A stretch of DNA of 64,000 nucleotides. Origin: Paenibacillus pasadenensis DSM 19293 (GTDB lineage Bacteria > Bacillota > Bacilli > Paenibacillales > Paenibacillaceae). Position numbers and translations under genes: made by a program. Location: contig NZ_KE383847.1 in NCBI RefSeq assembly GCF_000422485.1, positions 226,256-290,255 of the forward strand, read 5' to 3'. The notes beneath the pieces were generated by a model. That model had not been told where the DNA came from. It worked only from the letters and a program-made list of their open reading frames with translations, and did not search any database. Position 1 is the first letter of the stretch. Each line of letters opens with the position of its first letter. Below, one piece after another: positions 35,049 to 44,900 of this stretch.

Positions 35049-36021
35049 ATGTGGATTCGACTGGTGCTGGCGGCAATCGTTTTTTGGATAGCCGCCGGAT
35101 TTACCAACCCTATGGACGGGCAGCAATTGGTCATCAGTGGGGATTCCGACCGGATCAATCCGGAGTTGGGCGCTTATGTCGAGGATATAGTACCCGGCGA
35201 TAAGCGAGAGTACAAGGTTCACGTCACGAATCCCACTGATGAGGAAATAACAGCGCTGCTCTATGCGGCCGATGCCATGCCTGCATTGGGCGGCGGTAAG
35301 GATTTTACTTTACCGAGCGATCCCGATACCGGTTCGGCTGCATGGTACAGGGCGCCGGATCGCAGTATAACCCTCAAGGCTGGCGAGACGCAAAGCTTTA
35401 CAATGGAAATGCAGATACCTGAAAGTGTGGAGCCGGGCCAGTACGTGTCCGTCATCGGCGTCTACGATCAAAGTATGAGGGAATCGGCGGCGCGTAAAAT
35501 CGGGCTGCAGGTCGTCCTCAACTACAAGTTGGACGAGGCGAAGCCTCCTGAGGCTGTCCCGCACGCAGCCGTATACACGCTGGAGAACGGAAAAGCGAGC
35601 CTGACGATTTTGCTGGTCAATGAAGGCGATAGCTTGTCCGAACCGGAGATCGAGGTGCGGCTCAAACGGCAGGACGATGCCAGCGAGCTTTTGTTTAAAA
35701 AGGAAATCAACGGTTGATTCCATTTATGCAGGCACGGTCGCACAGTACATGGCGGAGTTAAACAGGCCGCTTTCTCCCGGTTCTTACATGGCGGAAGTAA
35801 AGACGACGCTGGGTGACCGCACAGAACAGAAGGATTTCCCTTTTGAAGTAACGGGCGGTCGGACTATGCCATCAGGAACCGTGATTCAGGCTACTGGGGA
35901 CGTTTCTCCGCTTCATGAAGGTTCATTTGGCTTGCGCTCATCCTGCGTCCACGTGGGCTTGCTGCTGATTCTTGTCATCGTCGTTGTTGTTATAAGGAGA
36001 AGAGCTTCGCGCACGGAGTAA
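35049..36021 (+). pseudogene. DUF916/WxL-interacting-like cell-surface protein, frameshifted
   Basis: The frame from ATG 35049 (AAAGGAG upstream) encodes a signal sequence, then AYVEDIVPGDKREYKVHVTNPTDEEITALLY, an Ig-like start typical of DUF916 proteins, and stops at 35717 in LLFKKEING. The next frame continues without a gap (SIYAGTVAQYMAELNRPLSPGSYMAEVKTTLGD) and ends in a membrane anchor (VGLLLILVIVVVVIRRRASRTE). Removing one base near the GGTTGA at 35711-35716 joins both parts into about 323 residues with the signal, domain and C-terminal anchor that the family requires. An alternative start at 35620 would produce a fragment without a signal. Such proteins bind cell-wall-associated partners. 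Confidence 0.75.
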
Positions 36022-36147
36022 CGAGCGGCTCCTGGTTCCTGCGGAGGGCAGGCTGCCGGACAGTGGACAGGCAACAGAATCGGCACTATGATGTAGGCAA
36101 CAGCAAGTTTTTCCAGTTTCGCACATTTTCTTTAGGGAGTGAGGCAA

Positions 36148-37260
36148 TTGAAAAGAAGGTTAGTATCCCTCCTCATTGTGACACTTTTCGGAAGTATATT
36201 CAGTTTGACGGCAAGCGCAGCCAGTAAACCGCCAACCTTTGTCAGCGTCGTCATGGACGGCAAAAAAATCTGGTTTCCCGACGCGCAGGCGTTTATTGAT
36301 GAGAACGGGCGAACGCTCGTCCCGGTACGCTTTGTCGCCGAATCGCTCGGAGCGAAAGTCGGCTGGGAATCGAAAACACAGACGGTTCCGATTACGAGAG
36401 ACGATCAATCTATCGTTCTGACGATTGACCAAAATGTTGTGCTGGTAGATGGCAAAGCGGTCACTTTGGATACGAAAGCCATCCTAAGCGGCGGTCGAAC
36501 GTTTGTGCCGCTCCGTTTCGTAAGCGAGGTGTTGGGTGCGAAGGTGGATTGGGACAATCCGACAGACACCGTGTTTATCAAGACCAACGAAGATAGCCCG
36601 GCGCAGACCGACCAATGGGGGCGCTTGATTCGCACGACCGACTTACCGAAGAATGCGAGCGATTATCCATACATTCTTGCGGACGTTCCGAACGAAATGT
36701 ACGAGATGGGCTATCCATTTTCGCATCCAACAGACAGCAAAGTATCATCCGTCCTCTATTCGACGAAGCCGGAATTCAACAAGAAGAACGTGGATATTTG
36801 GATGGGAAGACTGAAAGCATTCGGGGCGCTATGGCTGAATGTAAATTACAACACGATTGATGACGCGTGGGCGCAGGCGGTTTTTGCTACCAAAATGCAA
36901 AACTCTGATGCCGAACTGAAGCATATTCGCCGCTACGCAGAATGGGTCAAAGAGAACCAAATCCAGATGGAAGGCTATCTTGATCCCGAGCCATCCATGA
37001 TTTATAAAGATGGGTTTGGCAACAACTTTGTGCGATCCAAGTTCAGGATTAAATTCGTCTCGTACAAGGCAAGCAATGACTTGCTTTACGATGAGTGGTT
37101 CCCGAAAAAACAAACGTTTGAGAAAGGTGTTTGGTACGAAGGTTACGCCGATATTTCTCTATCCACTAATGTAGGCGGCGATTGGGGAAATACGTTGAAG
37201 GTCGATCCGAATGCAAGTTTGTTCCGCAATCATATCATTAGAAAGGCGGACTCGAACTAG
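36148..37260 (+). CDS. Secreted protein with copper amine oxidase N-terminal (stalk) domain
   Basis: The preferred start is TTG 36148, four bases after GGGAGTGAGG; a GTG at 36139 is possible. The 370-residue protein has a signal peptide ending TASAASK and two stalk-type repeats, each with the hallmark VPVRFVAESLGAKVGWESKTQTV and VPLRFVSEVLGAKVDWDNPTDTV. The remaining 220 residues, beginning DQWGRLIRTTDLPKNASDYPY, have no recognised domain. Stalk domains are common in Paenibacillus exoproteins and mediate wall-associated interactions. The gene abuts the giant protein gene, which starts at the next base. Confidence 0.82.
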   Translation: MKRRLVSLLIVTLFGSIFSLTASAASKPPTFVSVVMDGKKIWFPDAQAFIDENGRTLVPVRFVAESLGAKVGWESKTQTVPITRDDQSIVLTIDQNVVLVDGKAVTLDTKAILSGGRTFVPLRFVSEVLGAKVDWDNPTDTVFIKTNEDSPAQTDQWGRLIRTTDLPKNASDYPYILADVPNEMYEMGYPFSHPTDSKVSSVLYSTKPEFNKKNVDIWMGRLKAFGALWLNVNYNTIDDAWAQAVFATKMQNSDAELKHIRRYAEWVKENQIQMEGYLDPEPSMIYKDGFGNNFVRSKFRIKFVSYKASNDLLYDEWFPKKQTFEKGVWYEGYADISLSTNVGGDWGNTLKVDPNASLFRNHIIRKADSN

Positions 37261-40200
37261 ATGCGCAAACCTAAATTCATACGAATCACGTTGAGCATGC
37301 TGCTGGCATGCTCTTTTTTATTGTCGTGCTTTCCGTTTCTTACGAATGCCGCGACACCGGCTGTCCGGGTAGATGAGGGTAAGATCAAATTTGAAATCAC
37401 TAGCACAGCAGCAACTTCGTCCATCCGCTACAGAACGGTAGGTTGGACGGTGCGTCGTGACCAACTCTGCACGAATATATCATCCAAACAGTGTAGTGAT
37501 CCGCGTAACGGCAGTCACGCATCCTTTGTCAATCAACAGGTGCGTCAAGTCGCGCAAAATCCGAACCCCCCAATTCCCGGAGAGCCGGTCACGACCTACT
37601 ATGAAGTCAGTGAAGATTTAGTAACGGACGGCATGTGGCAAGCAGGCATGGGAGACATCAAGGACAACGACGACCTGTACTTGTACGCAATTATGGTATC
37701 CGTCGATGGCAATGGAAACGTGCGTAAAGGCCCATTTTACACGTTAGAAGGAATCAAGAACGCTGAACCTTGGGCGCACCCGGATGATCTCGATGATTAC
37801 TTTGGGATTCACGTCCCCTATCGCAGCGCGAATTTTCCTGTCGATGTCGTTGCGAAAACCGTGGGAGGAACGATCCTCAAGCAGCCTGAGGTCACGTTCC
37901 ATAAGGGCGACTACAAAGTCGGCGAGACGATCAACCACGAGTTTCCTGCGACGATTGAGGATAACGGGAAAACGTATAGTATTGTCCGCTCCTACCTATC
38001 GCCGAAGAAGGACCTAACGCAGAAAAGCTGGTTGCAGGAAAATCCGGATACGAATCCGAAGGTGCAAACGCGAAGCTTCACGGTTGCGCTTGGCGGAACG
38101 GAAGCGATTGCCGAATACGCTGAAAATAACCCGGTAAGGGCGATCTATCAAAAGGAAGATGGTACGAAACTCAAGGAAGTCGACAAAGGCGTCTACGAGA
38201 CTGGAGAGGAAGCGAACTATACGTTTGATCCGCAGCTCACATCTGGCGGCCAGACATATGAAATTGTTCGCACTTATATCACAAACAACAAGAAACCGGA
38301 TGAGAAGCTATTCATACAAGAAAAAGGCGACGCGAAGCTGCTCGAACGCTCCATCTTGGTTGGCTCTGGCGGCTCCAACTTCGTCGGCATCTATAAAATT
38401 CCTTCCCCGATTACCGTGACCTCTCGTATTGACGCGCCAGATCACGTCGATGCTTCCGTCACCTCTGTGGATGGAAATTTTGTATTTGAAGCGAAGTCAC
38501 CCGTGCCGCTCAAAACGTATGAGATCACAAAAATAGAGAACGCAACATTCGTTACGCCTAGCGATAAGTCCGGCTCACTCAGCGGGCTGACGGCAAGTAA
38601 ATCGCTGCCGATCAAAATTCCATTCACATCCGGCTCCAGTATTACCGTCAAAATCACGGTCGTCGTGAAAGATGCTAATGGTAACAGCGGAGATTCCACC
38701 TCGGATCACACCGTACGCAAAGGCGACAATGGCGGCGATACCTCGTCACCCGGCACGAGCCAGCAAGCCGAGGCGATGGATGCCACGGCATCGGCGATCA
38801 TCAAGGCGGATTCGCGCGGCGCAGAACGCTTTGACGTTTTGAAGGGCATTCCGACCTCAGAAAGCCTTTATGTTAACGCGAGCGCCAAAGCGTATTTGTA
38901 TCGCAACACATTCACGGAAGTGAAAGGCTCGAAATCTTACCCGATTACAGTCAGCCGCACGTATACGCTGAGTTGGACGGAATATGTTCCCGGCCCGCCG
39001 GATAGCGAAGGCCATTCGACCACGGTTCCGGTATCCCGATCCGACACGCAAACCGTCACCCAAAGCTACAACGTGGAGCGAAAGTACAGCTATTGGCTGG
39101 CAGACCGTTTGGAAGTGTATGGCTTACAGAAGGCGACAGTCGCCAACTATGCCCTGCCCTCCGGTTCGGTGACGCTGCAAGCAAACGGGTATACCGCACC
39201 GTCTGTTTCCGCCACCCATGATGCAGCGGGCTCGTCCCATATTACGGACCCGGTGTATCGCAACGTTGTGCTTTCCGGTCAAACGGTTTACGGCGGCTCC
39301 AGTAGACCTTCGGTTCCAAGCGAGAACTGGAAGTCAGAGGCTGAAAATGCGGTCGGGAAAATCAAGGTCAAGAACGACACGGTCGTCTTTAATGGACAAA
39401 CGATCATGGACAATCGGACGGTGGAGGAAACGGCACCTGCTCCGGGGGCGATTCCTGCATCTCCTATGATCGGTCAGGATGTTTTATATGGTTCGGGATT
39501 TGTCATCGATGCGACTAAAACGAACAAGGGGAGCCAGCCAAGCACGGGGACGATTTATTATACGCTGGTCAAGGGCATCGGAGGCGGGTCGAACCAAAGC
39601 TTCCCGATCAACGGCATCAATCCGGTGACGGTGCATACCCCCGTCGTCAATCTGGCATCTGTAGCCGACGATCAGGCGCACAATCAGAAAACGGTGCCGA
39701 CAGCCGATCGTTCGGCGCTTATTCTGGATCGCCCCTTTACCGTGACGATTCCTACCAGCGGGCCGCACCGGGACATTACCGGCTATGGCAATCGGGACTA
39801 TGCCAAATATGTGCGAGACAAGCAGGTAAGGTTCCCATTCGATGTATACAAGGCTGACCACGGAACGTTGATTCCGAAGGACACCTGGACTTCGATTCCT
39901 GTCGGCCAGCTTACAACCACTTTTTACATGCCCGTTTGGGTAGATGAGGGAAATTATGATGTACTGTTCCGCACATTTGCCGAAAACAGTCCGGTTTCAT
40001 TCACATCACAAAGTAATGCCAATTTGGACTTAACTAATCATGTGGCGACGCAAGTTGTGGCGGTTGAGGTTATTGGCCGTCTGTTCGACTTCCGAATTAC
40101 CGATATTGCCGACTACCAGTGGGAAAAGGTGTTCAGAACGGCGGCAGGCAGTGTGACGCCGACCGGAAATAACTACTGGGTTGGCACAAAAGGGATCGAC

Positions 40201-41091
40201 GGCGCGGCGCGCGGCAATACGGCCCCTTACGTGCTGCCGATTCGGCCCGGCAGTCACCCGGAGAGCGGAAAGAAAAATGTTGTCGTAAAAACAGGCTATC
40301 ACTTCAAATTTGAGGTCAAAACGCTCGGCAACATGTTCAGCGCGGGCGACGGGATTAAAATCACGCCTACCTTTTACTTCGTTGACAAGCAGGGCAAAAA
40401 CCGACAACAGGTGGACTTGTACTATCATTCGGGAACCAAGCGGTTTATTCGGATCGGCTCCACAGAAGATACCGAGCGGCGGTTGGTGACGCTCGACACC
40501 CGCCTGCGCAATGTGTCGCAGCAGGAGCTAACCAACACAGCCAGTTCACTGTGGAAGCTGAATGGTTCCTCTGGCACTCAGACGTCGTATGTACAGCAGG
40601 TTTTGAAGGAAGCGGCGCAAAAGCGGATTTACGTCGGTGGCTACGACGGCATGCTGCTTCCTTCGCAGCTTCGGACGTTTATCGGCAGCATGCAGGTGCC
40701 GTCTGGCATTGATACTGCGCGGGCCAATGCCTCGGTGCAGCGCTGGTTTGGCGAGTATAGCCTTCCGGCTGCTCCCTATGCAGTGCCAGCAGGCATCAAT
40801 CTGGCCGAGTACGGACGTACCCACCGGCTGGACGACAATGCGCCGATCTTCCTGCGTGACGGCTATATTGTAGTCAATTTTAACATCGAAACCATTCGCA
40901 ATAAGGACATCGCTCACCCGCATTTGCAGTATAAAAATGCGCCGCTGGACAACCAGTGGCAGATGGAAGGTTTTCAGCGCAGTTTTGTCGATCCTTACGG
41001 GGGGGTGTTCTCTTTGCTAGACGGGGACGTTGTGTTTTATCACGCCGACTTGTCCAGCTACGACGATTTTGGTACGGGCGGCACCCATTAA
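37261..41091 (+). CDS. Large secreted surface protein (1276 aa), adhesin-like
   Basis: The protein starts at the base after the previous stop and has a signal peptide (SMLLACSFLLSCFPFLTNAA). Two MucBP-like repeats follow at about residues 195-280 and 285-375 (ILKQPEVTFHKGDYKVGETI and a parallel KLKEVDKGVYETGEEANYTF). A Ser/Asp/Gly-rich linker precedes further beta-rich domains. No LPXTG, GW or C-terminal membrane anchor is visible, so it would be held non-covalently or be part of the pilus-like structure. The size and repeats resemble adhesins; the role is inferred. A perfect intrinsic terminator lies within codons 11-20. Confidence 0.7.
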   Translation: MRKPKFIRITLSMLLACSFLLSCFPFLTNAATPAVRVDEGKIKFEITSTAATSSIRYRTVGWTVRRDQLCTNISSKQCSDPRNGSHASFVNQQVRQVAQNPNPPIPGEPVTTYYEVSEDLVTDGMWQAGMGDIKDNDDLYLYAIMVSVDGNGNVRKGPFYTLEGIKNAEPWAHPDDLDDYFGIHVPYRSANFPVDVVAKTVGGTILKQPEVTFHKGDYKVGETINHEFPATIEDNGKTYSIVRSYLSPKKDLTQKSWLQENPDTNPKVQTRSFTVALGGTEAIAEYAENNPVRAIYQKEDGTKLKEVDKGVYETGEEANYTFDPQLTSGGQTYEIVRTYITNNKKPDEKLFIQEKGDAKLLERSILVGSGGSNFVGIYKIPSPITVTSRIDAPDHVDASVTSVDGNFVFEAKSPVPLKTYEITKIENATFVTPSDKSGSLSGLTASKSLPIKIPFTSGSSITVKITVVVKDANGNSGDSTSDHTVRKGDNGGDTSSPGTSQQAEAMDATASAIIKADSRGAERFDVLKGIPTSESLYVNASAKAYLYRNTFTEVKGSKSYPITVSRTYTLSWTEYVPGPPDSEGHSTTVPVSRSDTQTVTQSYNVERKYSYWLADRLEVYGLQKATVANYALPSGSVTLQANGYTAPSVSATHDAAGSSHITDPVYRNVVLSGQTVYGGSSRPSVPSENWKSEAENAVGKIKVKNDTVVFNGQTIMDNRTVEETAPAPGAIPASPMIGQDVLYGSGFVIDATKTNKGSQPSTGTIYYTLVKGIGGGSNQSFPINGINPVTVHTPVVNLASVADDQAHNQKTVPTADRSALILDRPFTVTIPTSGPHRDITGYGNRDYAKYVRDKQVRFPFDVYKADHGTLIPKDTWTSIPVGQLTTTFYMPVWVDEGNYDVLFRTFAENSPVSFTSQSNANLDLTNHVATQVVAVEVIGRLFDFRITDIADYQWEKVFRTAAGSVTPTGNNYWVGTKGIDGAARGNTAPYVLPIRPGSHPESGKKNVVVKTGYHFKFEVKTLGNMFSAGDGIKITPTFYFVDKQGKNRQQVDLYYHSGTKRFIRIGSTEDTERRLVTLDTRLRNVSQQELTNTASSLWKLNGSSGTQTSYVQQVLKEAAQKRIYVGGYDGMLLPSQLRTFIGSMQVPSGIDTARANASVQRWFGEYSLPAAPYAVPAGINLAEYGRTHRLDDNAPIFLRDGYIVVNFNIETIRNKDIAHPHLQYKNAPLDNQWQMEGFQRSFVDPYGGVFSLLDGDVVFYHADLSSYDDFGTGGTH
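37293..37319 (+). terminator. Terminator-like hairpin inside the 5' coding region of the 1276-aa gene
   Basis: GAGCATGC pairs perfectly with GCATGCTC around TGCTG, followed by TTTTTT. It begins 33 bases after the start codon, within the signal peptide. Confidence 0.85.
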
Positions 41092-41121
41092 AAACAACAT
41101 ACCGTTTGGGAGGAAAAGAGC

Positions 41122-41610
41122 ATGATTGAGAAGCTGAAGATTGCCACATCTGAGGATGAGGCTTATTTTTATTCCGCCTCCATCGAGAAGGATACAGAGC
41201 GCGGTTGTATTGGGCATGTGCGCGGTGATTTCGGCAAAGATGGGGAGGCATTTTGGGCGACTTGGTTCGAACATATCTCTTCGTTGAAAACTCCTGATTT
41301 TCGGGAGGAGCTTGGAGCGGTCATTCAAGCGTTGACGGAACAGGGGCTGCTTCAAAACCGCAGTGGCATGCACGATTTTTGTATAAAACATCCAGAGGCC
41401 CGTCTACCAAGCGCGCGGCACAGCGATGTCTATGGCTTTTGTTTACAGACGGCAAAGCATCGTTACTATCTGCGATGCTTTCCGCGTGCCGGCGACTATA
41501 ACTTTTATTTATATTGCTTCGCCCGGCCGGAGCGAATGAATGAATTGTCGTCGCCCCTCCATTCCCCTTCATCGGCACCACTAAAGCAGAAGTCTGAACT
41601 GGAACGATAG
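41122..41610 (+). CDS. Conserved ICE protein of unknown function (162 aa)
   Basis: ATG 41122 follows GGGAGGAAAA. The protein opens MIEKLKIATSEDEAYFYSAS and contains GCIGHVRGDFGKDGEAFWATWFEH, a pattern I recognise from unassigned proteins of Firmicute conjugative elements, and a C-terminal part with YYLRCFPRAGDYNFYLYCF. It is probably cytoplasmic. It comes between the surface-protein genes and the helicase module. No function can be assigned. Confidence 0.65.
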   Translation: MIEKLKIATSEDEAYFYSASIEKDTERGCIGHVRGDFGKDGEAFWATWFEHISSLKTPDFREELGAVIQALTEQGLLQNRSGMHDFCIKHPEARLPSARHSDVYGFCLQTAKHRYYLRCFPRAGDYNFYLYCFARPERMNELSSPLHSPSSAPLKQKSELER

Positions 41611-41624
41611 GAGGACGCACACCT

Positions 41625-41891
41625 ATGAACGATCTCGCCCGTTACCGGCTGCTGGCCGGCGTATCGGTTCCGCCTGCGGCGAAGCTGCTGTACAGCTATT
41701 TGCTGGATCGCGCAGGCGGACGAAACGGCACGGTATTGCTTTCATCCAGACGACTTGCGGCAGAGGTGGGGCTTTCCGCCTCTGCCGTCCGTCGCAATCT
41801 GCATCGGCTTCAGCAAAACGGACTGATCCGGCTCACGCCCCGATATTCCGAGGAAGGCATTCGTCTGTCGAACCAAATTACCTTTGCATGA
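41625..41891 (+). CDS. Winged-helix DNA-binding protein (88 aa)
   Basis: ATG 41625 lies 10 bases after ATAGGAGGA. The product has a helix-turn-helix (LSSRRLAAEVGLSASAVRRNLHRL) followed by a wing (LIRLTPRYSEEGIRLSNQITFA), like the DnaD/HTH_36-type domains in replication and plasmid proteins. Its stop codon region overlaps the ribosome-binding site of the giant helicase gene, so the two are coupled. It may regulate the module or help in its replication; this is inference. Confidence 0.75.
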   Translation: MNDLARYRLLAGVSVPPAAKLLYSYLLDRAGGRNGTVLLSSRRLAAEVGLSASAVRRNLHRLQQNGLIRLTPRYSEEGIRLSNQITFA

Positions 41892-41904
41892 GGAGGTGCG
41901 ACCT

Positions 41905-44900
41905 TTGACAGCCAAGTTGCAGCGAATGGCGGAGCTTGCCGCCAGTACGGCCCGTGCGGTTTCGAATGACCCTGAGCGCTGGGTCGATTTTCTGCGGACG
42001 GCGGCCTGGAACTACAAGTATCCGTTTCAGGATCAACTTTTGATCTACGCGCAGCGCCCCGATGCTACGGCATGTGCGACGATTGAAATCTGGAACAAGC
42101 GGTTAAACCGTTGGGTCAAGCGCGGCGCAAAAGGCATCGCGCTGATCGAGGATCGGGGCAGTTATTTGGGGCTGCGTCATGTCTTCGATGTGTCGGACAC
42201 GCAGAGCCGAATCCGACAACCCGTCTCCCTATGGCGCATGGAGGAGCCGGATACGGAAGCCGTCATCGAAACGTTGGAAAATGCGTTTGGCAGTGAACGA
42301 GGGCCAGGCATGGAACTGGTTGACGCGCTGTTGTCCGCTGCCCGAAACGCGGTGGAGGACCATAGCGCCGATTACGTGCGGATGCTGCTCACCGAACGCG
42401 ACAGCAGCCTGCTGGAAGAACTGGATGAGCCGCATGTAGAACTGCTGTTCAGGGAAGCCGCACAATACGCGGTCGCCTTTATGGCGCTGACACGCTGCGG
42501 TTTGGAACCCTCCCATTACATCAGCGTTGACGATCTGTCCGGCGTCGGTTATTTCAATACGCTCCCTGCGCTCTCTCATTTGGGCGCGGCGATCAGCGAC
42601 GTAGCTGAAACCATTCTGCGTGAGATTGAATCCACCGTCCGGGCGATGCGCCGCGATGAGCAGCGAAAAAAAGAGCGTCCGGCCAGCCGTACCGTTGCAA
42701 GGCCAGAATCCTTGCCGCAAAATGAAGCTAAAGCACTCGAAAGGATGATGAAACATGGAACTGACCTACACGCCGAACGGGGATTACCTCCTGCCCGACC
42801 TGACGTTGACCGAACCGATGAGCATCGGGAAATATGGGATGTTGCGCAAGACGTTTCTCAAGGAGCAGCGGAAGGGAACCTACGCCCACCTGATGCTGTC
42901 GGAGCAACTGACCAGGCATCTGGCGGACATCGACCGGACAGCGAGGGAGCAGGTCGACCTGACGATGCAGGAACTGATCCGGCAGCATCCGGCCCCGGAC
43001 AAGGCGACCGACCCGATGGGCTGGACGAGTCACATGAACAGCTTGAAGCAGCAGGCGGAGGAACTGATTCTCACGGAACTGATTTATCACTAAAATGGTA
43101 CGACCGGGAAACGGAAGACAGAAGTCTTCCGTTTTTTCATGACCAGGCGATCATCAACGATATGCTTCGCGCCGCGCCTCTTTCCGAGAACAAAGCGGCC
43201 ATCGAAGCCTTTTTCGATGCAAATCAGGAAGAACGTGAACGAACGCTGTATATTCGCAGTCTGTTCCCTACGGGAGTCACGGAGTTAACGCTCGAAGATG
43301 ACCTAAAGGCCGGTTTTGAGCCGTACCGCAATGTGCTGCATCTTTGGACGGGATCGGCGGCGCAGCGGACGGCGCAGAGCTTTTACGATTGGTCGGTGAT
43401 TGCCGGGCATTTCGCCAGCATGATGATCCTTAACGAGTTTGATCCTGCTCGTACATCGCTGCCTTCTATTCAGCAGCAGACTCTATGGATGAAGCAAGCG
43501 GAGGACGAAAAAGCCTCCGCTTTTTCACTTCCTCAAGCGGCCATCGACGCTGTTCTGCAAGGTGGCAGCGGTTTTGAGAACGGAAAGCTTCGCATCGCGC
43601 TATTTTTTGGGCAGTCGTTATCGGCGCAGGAGAATGCTGATTTTCTGAAACGGGAATATGGCACAGGCGGGCGCCTCCCTGCCCTGATCGGCACCGATAT
43701 TCATGAAAATCACGACAGCAAGGGGATTACGCTGACACGAGGTTCTATTATGAACCCGGACGTTAAAGTCGAGTTGCCGTGGATCAAGGTGCAAAAGCGA
43801 ATCAGCGAGCTACTGGCAGCGGGCCGTTATCTGAACCGCCAGGAAGAAGAACGGTTGCCTGCCTATGCCGAGCAGCTGGAGGAGCAGCGCAGGCAGCGCG
43901 CGGCGGATAAGACGGAACACAAACTGCCGCTGTCGGAAATGCAGCCGGATGAATCACAGCAAACGACCAACCGGGCTCGGGCGCACTATGGGTATATCGA
44001 GGGCAGCAAACTCTTTATCGGTGCGGATGAATACGAAATTGCGCAGATGGGGCCGCGAAAGGTTGTACTGCAGGACGTTCAATTTCCGTTATTCATGCAG
44101 GAAATGAATCGCCGGGATTTCGAGCGCATGCTGCGCGAGAATCCGCTGAACGATCATCTGATTTCCGGCCAGCAGGAATCGGATTCGGAACACGCGGAAT
44201 GGGATACGGAACTGGTGGACGAACCGGAGCAAGCGGCACAACCGGCACAACCGGCACATGATGAGGGGGACAGGATATCCCCCGTTGCTCCTTCCGCTGC
44301 CACGCCCGAGATCGAGATCCGGCGTGAATCGACTCCGATCAGCAACTACCGGATCATGGATTACGAATTGGGACATGGCGGCGCAAAAACCAAGTACAGG
44401 TGGAACGTGGAAGCGATCCGGCTGCTCGGGCAACTGGAAAAGGATAACCGTCAGGCGGCTGCGGACGAGCAGGCTGTGCTTGCCCGTTATGTGGGCTGGG
44501 GCGGGATTCCGCAAGCATTTGATGATGGGAATCCGCAATGGGGAACCGAATATGCGGAGCTGCGAGATTTGCTGGACCCGGAGGAATATGCATCCGCCCG
44601 CGCCTCCACGCTGAATGCGCACTACACCTCTCCAACCGTCATCAAGGCGATGTACGAATGCCTGGAGAGGATGGGCTTTCGCAGCGGTAATATTTTGGAG
44701 CCGTCTTGCGGCATCGGCAATTTTTTCGGTCTATTGCCCGAGTCATTTCAGGACGCTCGGCTGTTTGGCGTGGAGTTGGACAGCATCACCGGGCGCATCG
44801 CGCGGCAGCTTTATCCGCAAGTATCGATTGCTGTCAGCGGCTACGAGCAAACCAGCTTGCCGGACAGTTTTTTTGACCTCGCGGTTGGCAACGTGCCGTT

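Noticed and set aside
35711-35716. Programmed +1 frameshift in the DUF916-like gene
   Set aside because: GGT-TGA is not a known slippery codon pair and no internal Shine-Dalgarno stimulator was seen; mutation or error is simpler.
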